Assembly (NCBI GenBank): GCA_006226265.1
Contig: SBHH01000125.1
Location: 1-16,181, forward strand
Direction: 5' to 3'
Source: Alphaproteobacteria bacterium
GTDB taxonomy: Bacteria > Pseudomonadota > Alphaproteobacteria > Sneathiellales > Sneathiellaceae
DNA length: 16,181 nucleotides
Shown here one piece after another: positions 7,315 to 14,165 of this stretch (within the stretch, counting starts at the first letter, position 1; every line of letters starts with the position of its first letter). A program made the position numbers and the translations under genes. The notes beneath the pieces were generated by a model. It saw only the letters and a program-made list of their open reading frames with translations, had not been told where the DNA came from and did no database searches.

Positions 7315-9489
7315 ATGTCGGAAACGCAGTCAAAAGACAACGGACGGGAAAAAACCTATCGCACGCTGGGCGTTGGGCTCATTCTGCTTGCGGTCGTCGT
7401 CGCGGCCGGGATCTGGGCGACTTTCCGCTTTGTTGATGAACAGCGCGCCCGTGACATCCGCAACTGGGAAATCCGTCTCGGTATCGTTGCCGACAGCCGC
7501 ACGGCGAGTGTCGAGGAATGGCTCCGCAAGCAGCAGCAAGCCATCGGTGCGCTCGCCAACAATGCTTCCTTGCAGGTTTACCTGACCCAGTTGGTCGTCG
7601 AGACCTCCGAAAATGGCAATGCCATCTCCGAGGTGCCGGAGGCCGGATATCTCATCAACCTGCTTAACAATCAGGCCGTGATGAGCGGCTTCTGGGAGCC
7701 AGAAGAGCCGCAGATCCGCGCTAATGTCGCGCGCCCGGGTCGGGCCGGAATCGGCCTTACCGATGCGACCGGCAAGCTATTGGTTACCAGCGGCAACATG
7801 CCGCCGCTCAATCCCTCGATCCGGGCCGCGATGGCGAAGGCCGGCGAGGGCAAGCCCGCCCTTATCGATATCTATAAAGGGATCAATGGCGATCCCAGCA
7901 TGGGCTTCGTCTGGCCTGTCTTTGCGGTGCAGGAGGATGGCTCGGCTAAATCCATCATTGGCTATGTGATTGGCATCCGCACGGTCGCCAATTCGCTTTA
8001 TCCGCTTCTCTTCCAGCCGGGCGATACCACCCAGACCTCGGAAAACTATCTTGTCCGCAAAGACGGTTCGCTGGTTCAGTATATTTCACCGCTCGTCGAT
8101 GGAACGGAAGCATTGACCCGCAAGCTGAGTGCAAGTGATGATCTTGCGGCTGCTTTTGTGATCGACAAGCCCGGCGACTTCACCATTGCCAACAATTACC
8201 TCGGCTCCAGGGTGCTGGTGACCGGCCGCGCGCTTTCGACGGCCCCCTGGTATCTCGTCCGCACGATATCGGAACATGAGGCGCTGGCCGAAACCGATCG
8301 CCGGCTCACGACCATGATGGGGATTTTCATCCTGCTGATCATCGGCGTCGCGGGCACGGTTGTCGCCGTCTGGCGGCACGGTACGTCGCTTCGTGCGGCG
8401 GAACTCGCCGCCCGTTACAAGGACACGGCGGATCAGCTTCAGGAACGGAGCGAGTTTCTTAAAATCGTGACCGATCAGCAACCGACCGCCATTGCCGTCT
8501 TCGATGACGAGGACCGGTACCGCTTTGCGAACCGCGTTGCCGCGGAGGAAGCGGGCGTAACGCAGGATACTATGATCGGCAAGAAGGCGGCCTCGGTGCT
8601 CGGCCCGATGCTGGCGCGTAGCACGACCGACATGACGGCGCAAGTCCGTGCCGACTACGAACCCCGCACCATCGTCAATCGGATTCCGGCCGATGGGATC
8701 GGCGGGCGCGAAAGAATCCTGAAATCGGACTTTATTCCACTCCGTTCCGCCCATGTGAGCGGCAAGGAAGTGCTGACGGTCTTTCAGGATATCTCTGATG
8801 TCGTGACGGCGCAGGAGCGGCGCGAGAAGGTCCTGCGTAATCTTGTCTCCACCCTTGTCGCTTTTGTCGACCGGCGCGATCCTTTTTCGGCCAACCAGTC
8901 GCGCCGGGTCGCGCAAGTGGCAGCGGCAATTGCGGGCGAGATGAATTTGCCTGAGGACAAGGTCCGCACCGTGGATATCGCAGGCAACCTGATGAATATC
9001 GGCAAAATTCTCGTACCGCCGGAAATCCTGACCAAGACGGGCAATCTCACCAGAGAAGAGATGGACATCATTCGCAACAGCATGGTGGCAAGCGCCGATC
9101 TGCTGGAGGAGGTGGATTTCGATTTGCCGGTTGCGGCGACGCTCCGTCAGTTGCAGGAAAACTACGATGGCAGCGGTCAGCCCGAAGGACTAGCCGGTGC
9201 CGCCATTCTGGAAACGGCGCGCATCATCGCCGTCGCCAATGCCTTCGTTGGCATGGTATCCCCACGCGCCTACCGGAGTGCACTTTCCTTCAGCGCGGCC
9301 ATCGGTTATCTGCTGGAAGATGCGGACAGCCGCTATGACCGCAAAGTGGTGAGCGCCCTCATCAATTACCTCGAAAACCGGGGCGGGCGCGAAAAATGGC
9401 AGCATTATTCCGAACCGCCGGTGGAGGGAAAGCCGGGAAATGAAGGCGGCGATGCCGCATCGGATGACATTCCGGAAGACGAGGCCTGA
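7315..9489 (+). CDS. Membrane sensor: periplasmic domain, PAS, catalytically degenerate HD-GYP
   Basis: This 724-aa inner-membrane protein has membrane segments at about 17-39 and 331-353 flanking a periplasmic region of roughly 290 residues that resembles a double-Cache sensor (GIGLTDATGKLLVTSG, YLVRKDGSLVQYISP). A helical linker leads to a PAS domain (about 376-498) and an HD-GYP-like domain (about 505-690). The HD-GYP scaffold is clear (DRRDPFSANQSRRV, NIGKILVPPEILTKTGNLT, ENYDGSGQPEGL, PRAYRSAL). The metal ligands are gone: the first His is Asn527, the HD pair is Met560-Asn561, the middle His is Ser589, HHE is Leu613-Gln614-Glu615, GYP is GQP (621-623), and the later Asp is Asn642. It should have no phosphodiesterase activity. 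A Pro/Gly/acidic tail follows. Being divergent from a LapG-like protease, it may act as a c-di-GMP receptor that controls that protease, as LapD does. That role is inference; the domain reading is strong. Confidence 0.85.
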   Translation: MSETQSKDNGREKTYRTLGVGLILLAVVVAAGIWATFRFVDEQRARDIRNWEIRLGIVADSRTASVEEWLRKQQQAIGALANNASLQVYLTQLVVETSENGNAISEVPEAGYLINLLNNQAVMSGFWEPEEPQIRANVARPGRAGIGLTDATGKLLVTSGNMPPLNPSIRAAMAKAGEGKPALIDIYKGINGDPSMGFVWPVFAVQEDGSAKSIIGYVIGIRTVANSLYPLLFQPGDTTQTSENYLVRKDGSLVQYISPLVDGTEALTRKLSASDDLAAAFVIDKPGDFTIANNYLGSRVLVTGRALSTAPWYLVRTISEHEALAETDRRLTTMMGIFILLIIGVAGTVVAVWRHGTSLRAAELAARYKDTADQLQERSEFLKIVTDQQPTAIAVFDDEDRYRFANRVAAEEAGVTQDTMIGKKAASVLGPMLARSTTDMTAQVRADYEPRTIVNRIPADGIGGRERILKSDFIPLRSAHVSGKEVLTVFQDISDVVTAQERREKVLRNLVSTLVAFVDRRDPFSANQSRRVAQVAAAIAGEMNLPEDKVRTVDIAGNLMNIGKILVPPEILTKTGNLTREEMDIIRNSMVASADLLEEVDFDLPVAATLRQLQENYDGSGQPEGLAGAAILETARIIAVANAFVGMVSPRAYRSALSFSAAIGYLLEDADSRYDRKVVSALINYLENRGGREKWQHYSEPPVEGKPGNEGGDAASDDIPEDEA

Positions 9490-9539
9490 TCGCATCCGCG
9501 TCGACCAACAGGGACAAAAACTGGATGAGGGCTTGCCCT

Positions 9540-10562
9540 TTAAAGGACAGGGGAGGCCTGTAGAGCCGCAGGCCCGGTCAGGACCAGCTTGACCAGTTCG
9601 CTCTGGCGACTCGTGTCGGTTTTCCGGAAAACCTGCCGGAGCTGGGAGCGGACGGTATGCATGCTCACCCCCCACTGCTCTGCGAGATCATCCAGCTTGT
9701 AGCCGTTGGTGAGGCCGAGGGTCAGCCGTCCTTCCGCCGGGGTCAGGCCGTACAGACGGCAGATGGTCTCGATGGAAAGCTCGACCGGTTCAGCGGGATC
9801 CGAGACGAACAGCACGGCGCCCTTTCCGGCAACGCCGGTACCGATCGGCGCGACCATTACATTAAGCGGCGAATCCGCTTCCATCCGGGTGAGGGAGATT
9901 GCAAACTCGCTTTCCCCTTCTCCGCTGCCCTCGGGCGCCAGCGTTTCTTTCAGGAGATTGGCAAGGGCGCGGTTTTCGCCGGGCAGGGTTGCCCGGCAGA
10001 TCCGGTCCGGTCCGACGACAAGACCGTCGCCCCGTTCAAGGTAGCGCTTTGCCTTGCCATTGAAGAAAAGAATCTTGGCGTCCGCTGTCACCAGAATGAC
10101 GCCGATTGGCAGTCGGTTCAGGACGGCGGTCGCCGATTCCAGAAGCGGCGCGGATTCGGCTTGGCGGACATGACCGCGATGGCGCTGGATCGCGTTCAGG
10201 AGGTTGCGCGACATCCCGGTTGTGGTGAGTTGCCCTTTGATCAGGTAGTCCTGTGCCCCGTGGCGGATCGCTTCCCGGCCCAGTTCCTCATTGTCATTGG
10301 TCAGAACAACAATTGGAGTTTCCGGGATTTTCTGTCCCAGAAGGGAAATGGCTTCGAACCGGCTTTCAGGATTTTCGGAAATATCAAGAATGATGATATC
10401 GCCGCCGCCCCAGGCGCCTGCGTCGATAAAATCCTGCAGGCTTTCGACATGTTCGAACGAAAAGGCCGAATTTTCATGATTCGATAACAGCGAGTTTAAC
10501 TGCTGCGCATCTTCTTCGTGGTGCCCGATAAATCGAACTGTGGCCTTCGTATCCCGGTCCAT
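9540..10562 (-). CDS. Response regulator: REC-PAS-LuxR HTH
   Basis: A 340-aa DNA-binding regulator counted from the ATG at 10560-10562. The open frame reaches a TTG at 10625, but the extra residues look like non-coding sequence. Residues about 8-130 are a receiver domain with an acidic pair (Glu17-Asp18), a phospho-acceptor Asp60 in IIILD, Thr88 and Lys109 in YLIKG. A PAS-like domain follows (about 142-255, PIGVILVTADAKILFFNGKA). The C-terminal 60 residues are a LuxR-type helix-turn-helix (LYGLTPAEGRLTLGLTNG, then AEQWGVSMHTVRSQLRQVFR). No histidine kinase gene is in the window, so its partner is unknown. It is convergent with the HD-GYP sensor gene (50 bp apart), which makes it a candidate regulator of the adhesin-secretion locus, though nothing in the sequence proves that. 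A three-codon ORF with the only good Shine-Dalgarno sits directly before its start. Confidence 0.85.
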   Translation of the reverse strand: MDRDTKATVRFIGHHEEDAQQLNSLLSNHENSAFSFEHVESLQDFIDAGAWGGGDIIILDISENPESRFEAISLLGQKIPETPIVVLTNDNEELGREAIRHGAQDYLIKGQLTTTGMSRNLLNAIQRHRGHVRQAESAPLLESATAVLNRLPIGVILVTADAKILFFNGKAKRYLERGDGLVVGPDRICRATLPGENRALANLLKETLAPEGSGEGESEFAISLTRMEADSPLNVMVAPIGTGVAGKGAVLFVSDPAEPVELSIETICRLYGLTPAEGRLTLGLTNGYKLDDLAEQWGVSMHTVRSQLRQVFRKTDTSRQSELVKLVLTGPAALQASPVL

Positions 10563-10563
10563 T

Positions 10564-10575
10564 CTATTTATGCAT
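10564..10575 (-). promoter_or_regulatory. Three-codon minicistron (MHK-stop) in front of the response-regulator start
   Basis: On the minus strand an AGGAG (complement 10585-10589) lies 9 bases before an ATG that encodes Met-His-Lys-stop. Its TAG is followed after one base by the ATG of the response regulator (TAGAATG). The regulator ATG has no good Shine-Dalgarno of its own, so translation may depend on termination and re-initiation. The alternative is an in-frame CTG start just after AGGAG. Confidence 0.3.
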
Positions 10576-10639
10576 CCCAGATTACTCCTGTAAGTCTTTC
10601 CCGGCGGCAGAGACTTATCGGCCAACTTGCTGTAAATTG

Positions 10640-10670
10640 CCTAAAAATTTGATAACTTTGGCAAATTAGG
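10640..10670. repeat. Imperfect AT-rich dyad between the response regulator and rluE
   Basis: CCTAAAAATTTG (10640-10651) and CAAATTAGG (10662-10670) are complementary apart from three extra A in the left arm. The dyad lies in the 240-bp gap between the divergent regulator and rluE genes, just upstream of the regulator leader. A binding site for a transcription factor, possibly autoregulatory, is plausible but unproven. Confidence 0.3.
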
Positions 10671-10802
10671 TGCGCATTGGTACTTTTTCATGGCAGACAG
10701 CGGCGTTCCCGTGTTTCTTGTCCGCCTGCCGTCAATGAAAATTATCCAATTATGCGCCCCGTGTCTAATCTGTAGCGCTTTTCAAGGAAATGTGACGTCT
10801 TC

Positions 10803-11357
10803 ATGCCGCAATATATCGCTTTCAACAAGCCGTTTGGCGTTCTCAGTCAGTTCACAGGAGAAGAGGGGCATCGTACGCTTGCCGAATTTTCCCTGCCGTC
10901 CGCGGTTTATGCTGTGGGGCGACTTGACAGGGATAGCGAGGGACTTTTGCTTTTGAGCGATGATGGGCAGTTTATCAAAAAGCTGCTGGACCCCGACAAC
11001 GGGCATGAACGAACCTATTGGGTGCAAGTTGAAGGCGTTCCAACAAAAGAAGCTCTTCAGACCCTTGAAAGAGGAGTGACAATCAAGGGCTACAAGACAC
11101 GGCCTTCGCGCGTGCGCCTTCTGACGCCGGAGCCGGATGTGCCGCCGCGCGAACCACCGATCCGCTACCGCAGGAAAATTCCGACGAGTTGGTTGGAGAT
11201 TGTCCTGACCGAGGGAAAGAACCGGCAGGTTCGGCGAATGACAGCGGCGGTCGGCTTTCCGACGCTTCGCCTGATTCGTCGCGCTATAGGAAAGCTGCAG
11301 CTTGGCGGTTTGGAAGAGGGAGAGTGGCGGGAAGTCCGGCGGGCTGATATTTTCTAG
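10803..11357 (+). CDS. rluE: 23S rRNA pseudouridine synthase RluE
   Basis: A 184-aa enzyme of the RsuA/RluE family, which isomerises one uridine of 23S rRNA (U2457 in E. coli for RluE) to pseudouridine. It opens with YIAFNKPFGVLSQF, the family's first motif. The catalytic Asp42 is in GRLDRDSEGLLLLSDDG. The substrate-binding motifs TYWVQVEG, LTEGKNRQVRRM and PTLRLIRRAIG follow in the normal order. There is no N-terminal S4 domain, which separates RluE from RsuA, RluB and RluF. The length is slightly below that of E. coli RluE. The ATG at 10803 has only a distant AAGGA about 14 bases upstream. The gene appears monocistronic and ends inside the loop of a terminator hairpin (11335-11374). I see no functional link to the secretion locus. 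Confidence 0.9.
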   Translation: MPQYIAFNKPFGVLSQFTGEEGHRTLAEFSLPSAVYAVGRLDRDSEGLLLLSDDGQFIKKLLDPDNGHERTYWVQVEGVPTKEALQTLERGVTIKGYKTRPSRVRLLTPEPDVPPREPPIRYRRKIPTSWLEIVLTEGKNRQVRRMTAAVGFPTLRLIRRAIGKLQLGGLEEGEWREVRRADIF

Positions 11358-11374
11358 GCCCGCCGGAAGTTTTT
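11335..11374 (+). terminator. Terminator overlapping the end of rluE
   Basis: The arms TCCGGCGGGC (11335-11344) and GCCCGCCGGA (11358-11367) are perfect complements and are followed by five T at 11370-11374. The left arm lies in the last rluE codons and the stop TAG (11355-11357) is in the 13-base loop. It also separates rluE from the convergent uspA gene, which ends at 11400. Confidence 0.8.
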
Positions 11375-11399
11375 GCCACCAATCCTCTTTCGCCTGGTC

Positions 11400-12224
11400 T
11401 TAATGTGCGAACAGGACCGGCGCCGTCATGTGGCCGAGAATGGTTTTGGTTGCACCGCCCAAAATCATTTCTCTCAGGCGGTTGTGGCCATAGGCACCCA
11501 TGACCAGCATGTTGGCGCTGTAATCAACCAGCGCACCGAGAATGGCATCGCCGACATCAAGATCGGGCCAGACGCCTGCCTTGAAGGTGGCGTTGATCCC
11601 GTGTCGCTTAAGATGGGTAATAATATCGTCGTTTTCCCCGGTGTCGTCATCTTTAGAGTTGACACTGAGCAGGGTGACCTTGCTGGCCTTCTCAAGGAAA
11701 GGCAGAGCCTCATGTAGCGCGCGGGAGGCTTCGCGGGAATTATTCCAGGCAATCAGCACATGGCCGCCGAATTCCCGGTATTTGCCGGTAAAGGGCACGA
11801 CCAGTATAGGGCGGGGGGAACTGACCACCATTTCCTCGGCGATGTAGCGGGTCTGGACGTTGTTCTCGGCGGACGGGTCTCCCTGACCGAGGATTACCAG
11901 ATCGGCAGCAAGTGCATGGTCGTTCAGGATATCGGGCGCGTAGCCCTCCTCGATGATCACCTCGACGGTGCGGTCGACGCGGGCAGCAGCGGATTTCAGC
12001 TTTTCCGCAGCGGCAGCGGCATTCTTTTCTTCCTGCGCACGGGACTGCTCGACAAACTCCGGCGGGACATATCCCATGAAGGAGGCGGGCACAGTCACTT
12101 GCGCGATTGTGTAAACGGCCTTTATATGCGCATCATGCTCAACCGCGAGGGCAAGGGCCGTCTCTATACGGACATCAAGCTGTGAATCGTTACTCAGATG
12201 TAGCAGGATTGTTTTGACAGACAT
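11400..12224 (-). CDS. Tandem universal stress protein (two UspA domains)
   Basis: This 274-aa cytoplasmic protein consists of two UspA-type Rossmann-like domains. The first spans about 1-142 (MSVKTILLHLSNDS, then ADLVILGQGD and RPILVVP). The second spans about 150-274 (GHVLIAWNNSREASRALHEA, then NMLVMGAYGHNRLREMILGG, then MTAPVLFAH). The second domain keeps the G-x2-G-x9-G nucleotide-binding pattern; the first does not, so only the C-terminal half is likely to bind ATP. An Ala/Glu/Lys-rich helix near residues 60-85 is typical of the long first domain. The ATG at 12222-12224 has a clear AGGAG seven bases upstream. The gene is divergent from the nitroreductase gene across 252 bp that hold an FNR-like box and a palindrome, so redox or oxygen control is possible. 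Tandem Usp proteins often respond to low oxygen or energy stress; the exact role here is unknown. Confidence 0.9.
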   Translation of the reverse strand: MSVKTILLHLSNDSQLDVRIETALALAVEHDAHIKAVYTIAQVTVPASFMGYVPPEFVEQSRAQEEKNAAAAAEKLKSAAARVDRTVEVIIEEGYAPDILNDHALAADLVILGQGDPSAENNVQTRYIAEEMVVSSPRPILVVPFTGKYREFGGHVLIAWNNSREASRALHEALPFLEKASKVTLLSVNSKDDDTGENDDIITHLKRHGINATFKAGVWPDLDVGDAILGALVDYSANMLVMGAYGHNRLREMILGGATKTILGHMTAPVLFAH

Positions 12225-12288
12225 CAGTTTGCTCCTTTATCGGCCGTTGTTGTTTGCCGGTACTCTATTGAAATCCGGGATCGAACCA

Positions 12289-12302
12289 TTGATTTCAGAC
12301 AA
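12289..12302. promoter_or_regulatory. Possible FNR/FixK-type box upstream of uspA
   Basis: TTGAT-N4-GACAA at 12289-12302 matches 8 of 10 defined bases of the FNR/FixK consensus TTGAT-N4-ATCAA. It lies about 65-78 bp upstream of the uspA ATG on the minus strand, a workable position for an activator. Tandem Usp genes are common anaerobic-regulon members, which makes the match worth noting, but a single 8/10 hit can be chance. Confidence 0.3.
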
Positions 12303-12389
12303 GGTTATTCATTATTATCATTGCGCCCATACTTTATTTCTCTCTCATGCACATCAACGTATGAATTGATTGCGGCAATAACAACAGAT

Positions 12390-12408
12390 TAGATGCACTG
12401 TGCATCTA
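12390..12408. promoter_or_regulatory. Perfect 19-bp palindrome, probable operator
   Basis: TAGATGCAC and GTGCATCTA flank a single central T, giving nine perfect base pairs of dyad symmetry with odd spacing. It lies 68 bp before the nitroreductase ATG at 12477 and 165 bp before the divergent uspA start. There is no T-tract after it and the loop is one base, so it is not a terminator. It fits the operator of a homodimeric repressor of GntR, TetR or MarR type. No regulator gene of those families is in the window. Confidence 0.65.
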
Positions 12409-12476
12409 TGGTTATATCTTCGAACCAACGGAACGGGAAAAAGTTCCCTCCTGATCATCGAATAAAGGCTGAATTC

Positions 12477-13034
12477 ATGAATGCAATCGAGGCCCTGACA
12501 ACGCGAAAATCCGTTGCCATGCTGGCGGAACCGGGCCCGGATAAAGCGGCGCTTGAAACCATGATCGAGGCGGCGGTGCGCGCCCCCGACCATTGTCATC
12601 TGCGGCCTTGGCGTTTTCTGGTGATTGAGGGCGAGGCGCGCGCGCGCCTTGGAGATGTTTTCGCTGAGGCGGAGCGCCTGCGCGCGCCCGATACGCCGGA
12701 TGCGATGATCGAGAAGGTACGCGGCAAGCCGACGCGGGCGCCGGTGATCATCGCCGTGATCGCGAAAGTTGACGAACATCCGAAAGTGCCGGGCGTCGAA
12801 CAGATCCTGTCGGCGGGTGCAGCGGCGCAGAATATCATGCTGACGGCCCATGCGCTTGGCTTCGGCGGCATCTGGCGAACCGGCAAGCCCTGTTTTGATC
12901 CGCATGTGAAGGCCGCGCTCGGCGCACGGGAGCAGGATTTGATCGTCGGCTTCCTTTATCTGGGAACGCCGGTGCGCGCACCGGCAACAGCGAAGGACGA
13001 CATTCACGATTATATGGAACACTGGGCGGGCTGA
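12477..13034 (+). CDS. ydjA: Nitroreductase, YdjA-like
   Basis: A 185-aa flavoprotein of the nitroreductase superfamily, most like E. coli YdjA, which uses FMN and a nicotinamide cofactor. The start is the ATG at 12477 (MNAIEALTTRKSVAML), with AAAGG about 10 bases upstream. The open frame extends to 12393, but those residues read through the palindrome and do not resemble the family. Family motifs in order are TTRKSVAMLAEPGP (FMN phosphate contact), AAVRAPDHCHLRPWRFLVIE, KVPGVEQILSAGAAAQNI, GFGGIWRTG and EQDLIVGFLYLGTP. The length equals that of YdjA. The natural substrate of this subfamily is not established. A GST-family gene begins 57 bp downstream on the same strand and may be co-transcribed, suggesting a detoxification or redox pair. 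The 19-bp palindrome upstream is the probable control site. Confidence 0.9.
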   Translation: MNAIEALTTRKSVAMLAEPGPDKAALETMIEAAVRAPDHCHLRPWRFLVIEGEARARLGDVFAEAERLRAPDTPDAMIEKVRGKPTRAPVIIAVIAKVDEHPKVPGVEQILSAGAAAQNIMLTAHALGFGGIWRTGKPCFDPHVKAALGAREQDLIVGFLYLGTPVRAPATAKDDIHDYMEHWAG

Positions 13035-13090
13035 TCCGGATGGCTTCCCCCAGAAACATTTAAAATCAGAATCCGGAAAAGGGAGGTTCC

Positions 13091-13999
13091 ATGTCTGATA
13101 TCATTCTGCACCATTACGATCCGTCGCCGTTCGCGGAGAAGATCCGCGCCATTTTTGGGTTCAAGAAACTCGCCTGGCAGTCGGTTAATATTCCCCGCAT
13201 GATGCCGAAGCCCGACCTGATGCCGCTCACGGGCGGGTACCGGAAGACACCGGTGATGCAGATTGGCGCGCATGTCTATTGCGATACGCAGATCATCATC
13301 CGGGAGCTTGAAAAACGCTTCCCCGCGCCAACGCTTTTCCCGGGCGGCAGCGCCTTTCTCGGCTGGGGGGTAAGTTTCTGGACAGACAAGCTTCTTTTCA
13401 GCACGGCCGTCGCGCTTGTATTCGGAACCTTCGGCGAGCAAATGCCTGCCGAGTTTGTGAAGGATCGTGCTGAATATTCGGGCGGTAATATTAATATAGA
13501 GAAGATGAAATCGCTGCTGCCTGTCAGTCTCCAACAGTTCCGCGCAATGATGGCCTGGGCGGAAGAGGGGTTGGACGATGGCCGCTCCTTCCTGATTGGA
13601 GAGGCTGCCAGCCTTGTTGATTTCGATCTCTATTTCAATGTCTGGTTCGCGGGCCGCGTGCCCGACGTTCAGACAGCACTCAAGGATTTTCCGAAATTAT
13701 CTGCTTGGCGGGAGCGGATGGCGGATTTCGGAAATGGTGATCGGAGCGAGCTTGACGCCGGGGAGGCCCTTGATATCGCGAAGGCGGACGATGTCTCGGC
13801 GTATAAAGGGAAGATCGATGCGAAAAGCGGCAGATCCGTCGGGGATGACGTCACCGTCATGCCGAATGATACGGGACGGGTGCCGGTCAGCGGATCGCTT
13901 GTCACCCTGACTGATCGGGAGATTGCCATCCGTCACCATGATGCACGGGTTGGCGAGGTCATTCTACATTTCCCAAGAGCGGGATTTCTTGTTTCCTGA
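13091..13999 (+). CDS. Glutathione S-transferase family protein with C-terminal extension
   Basis: This 302-aa cytoplasmic protein begins at an ATG preceded by GGGAGG. Residues 1-78 form a thioredoxin-like GST N-domain. Ser12 in DPSPFAEKIR is the likely activating residue, TPVMQIG carries the cis-Pro, and CDTQIIIRELE replaces the usual E-S glutathione contact. Residues about 90-220 form the helical GST C-domain, with LIGEAASLVDFDLYFNVWF containing the N-capping box Asp. A further 80 residues follow that ordinary GSTs of 200-220 aa lack. They contain a beta-rich block (GRVPVSGSLVTLTDREIAIR, then VGEVILHFPRAGFLV) that looks like a small separate domain. I do not recognise its function. The gene lies 57 bp after the nitroreductase gene, possibly in one transcript, and is followed by a weak terminator. 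The substrate is unknown. Confidence 0.8.
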   Translation: MSDIILHHYDPSPFAEKIRAIFGFKKLAWQSVNIPRMMPKPDLMPLTGGYRKTPVMQIGAHVYCDTQIIIRELEKRFPAPTLFPGGSAFLGWGVSFWTDKLLFSTAVALVFGTFGEQMPAEFVKDRAEYSGGNINIEKMKSLLPVSLQQFRAMMAWAEEGLDDGRSFLIGEAASLVDFDLYFNVWFAGRVPDVQTALKDFPKLSAWRERMADFGNGDRSELDAGEALDIAKADDVSAYKGKIDAKSGRSVGDDVTVMPNDTGRVPVSGSLVTLTDREIAIRHHDARVGEVILHFPRAGFLVS

Positions 14000-14011
14000 C
14001 GCGGCGAAACG

Positions 14012-14051
14012 GGCGGATTTGGGGCGTTTTCAGCCATCATTCCGCCTTTTT
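14012..14051 (+). terminator. Weak terminator-like hairpin after the GST gene
   Basis: GGCGGA (14012-14017) pairs with TCCGCC (14041-14046) around a 23-base loop and is followed directly by five T. The stem is short and the loop long, so efficiency is doubtful. It lies 13 bp past the GST stop and before the OmpH-like gene. Confidence 0.45.
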
Positions 14052-14165
14052 CCTGTCTTATCTGCGGAGGGCGAGTCGAACTGGTTGCGGGACCGGTTCC
14101 GGATTTGCTACTGTGGCCCGCGATTTAATCCGGACCGAAATTCCACGCAGCGGAGATTTTACTTG

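Noticed and set aside
8086..8916. Minus-strand ORF of 276 codons opposite the sensor gene
   Set aside because: Antisense shadow of a clear Cache-PAS-HD-GYP coding sequence, rich in Arg/Asp/Gly with no motif.
7315..9489. Active HD-GYP c-di-GMP phosphodiesterase
   Set aside because: The fold is HD-GYP, but none of the His/Asp metal ligands remain, so catalysis is not credible.
12393..12476. Longer nitroreductase start at 12393
   Set aside because: The extra residues are translated from the 19-bp palindrome and promoter area, have no Shine-Dalgarno and do not match YdjA homologues.
13923..14165. Longer OmpH-like ORF starting inside the GST gene
   Set aside because: It would overlap the GST coding region and would hide the signal peptide, which is obvious from 14166.
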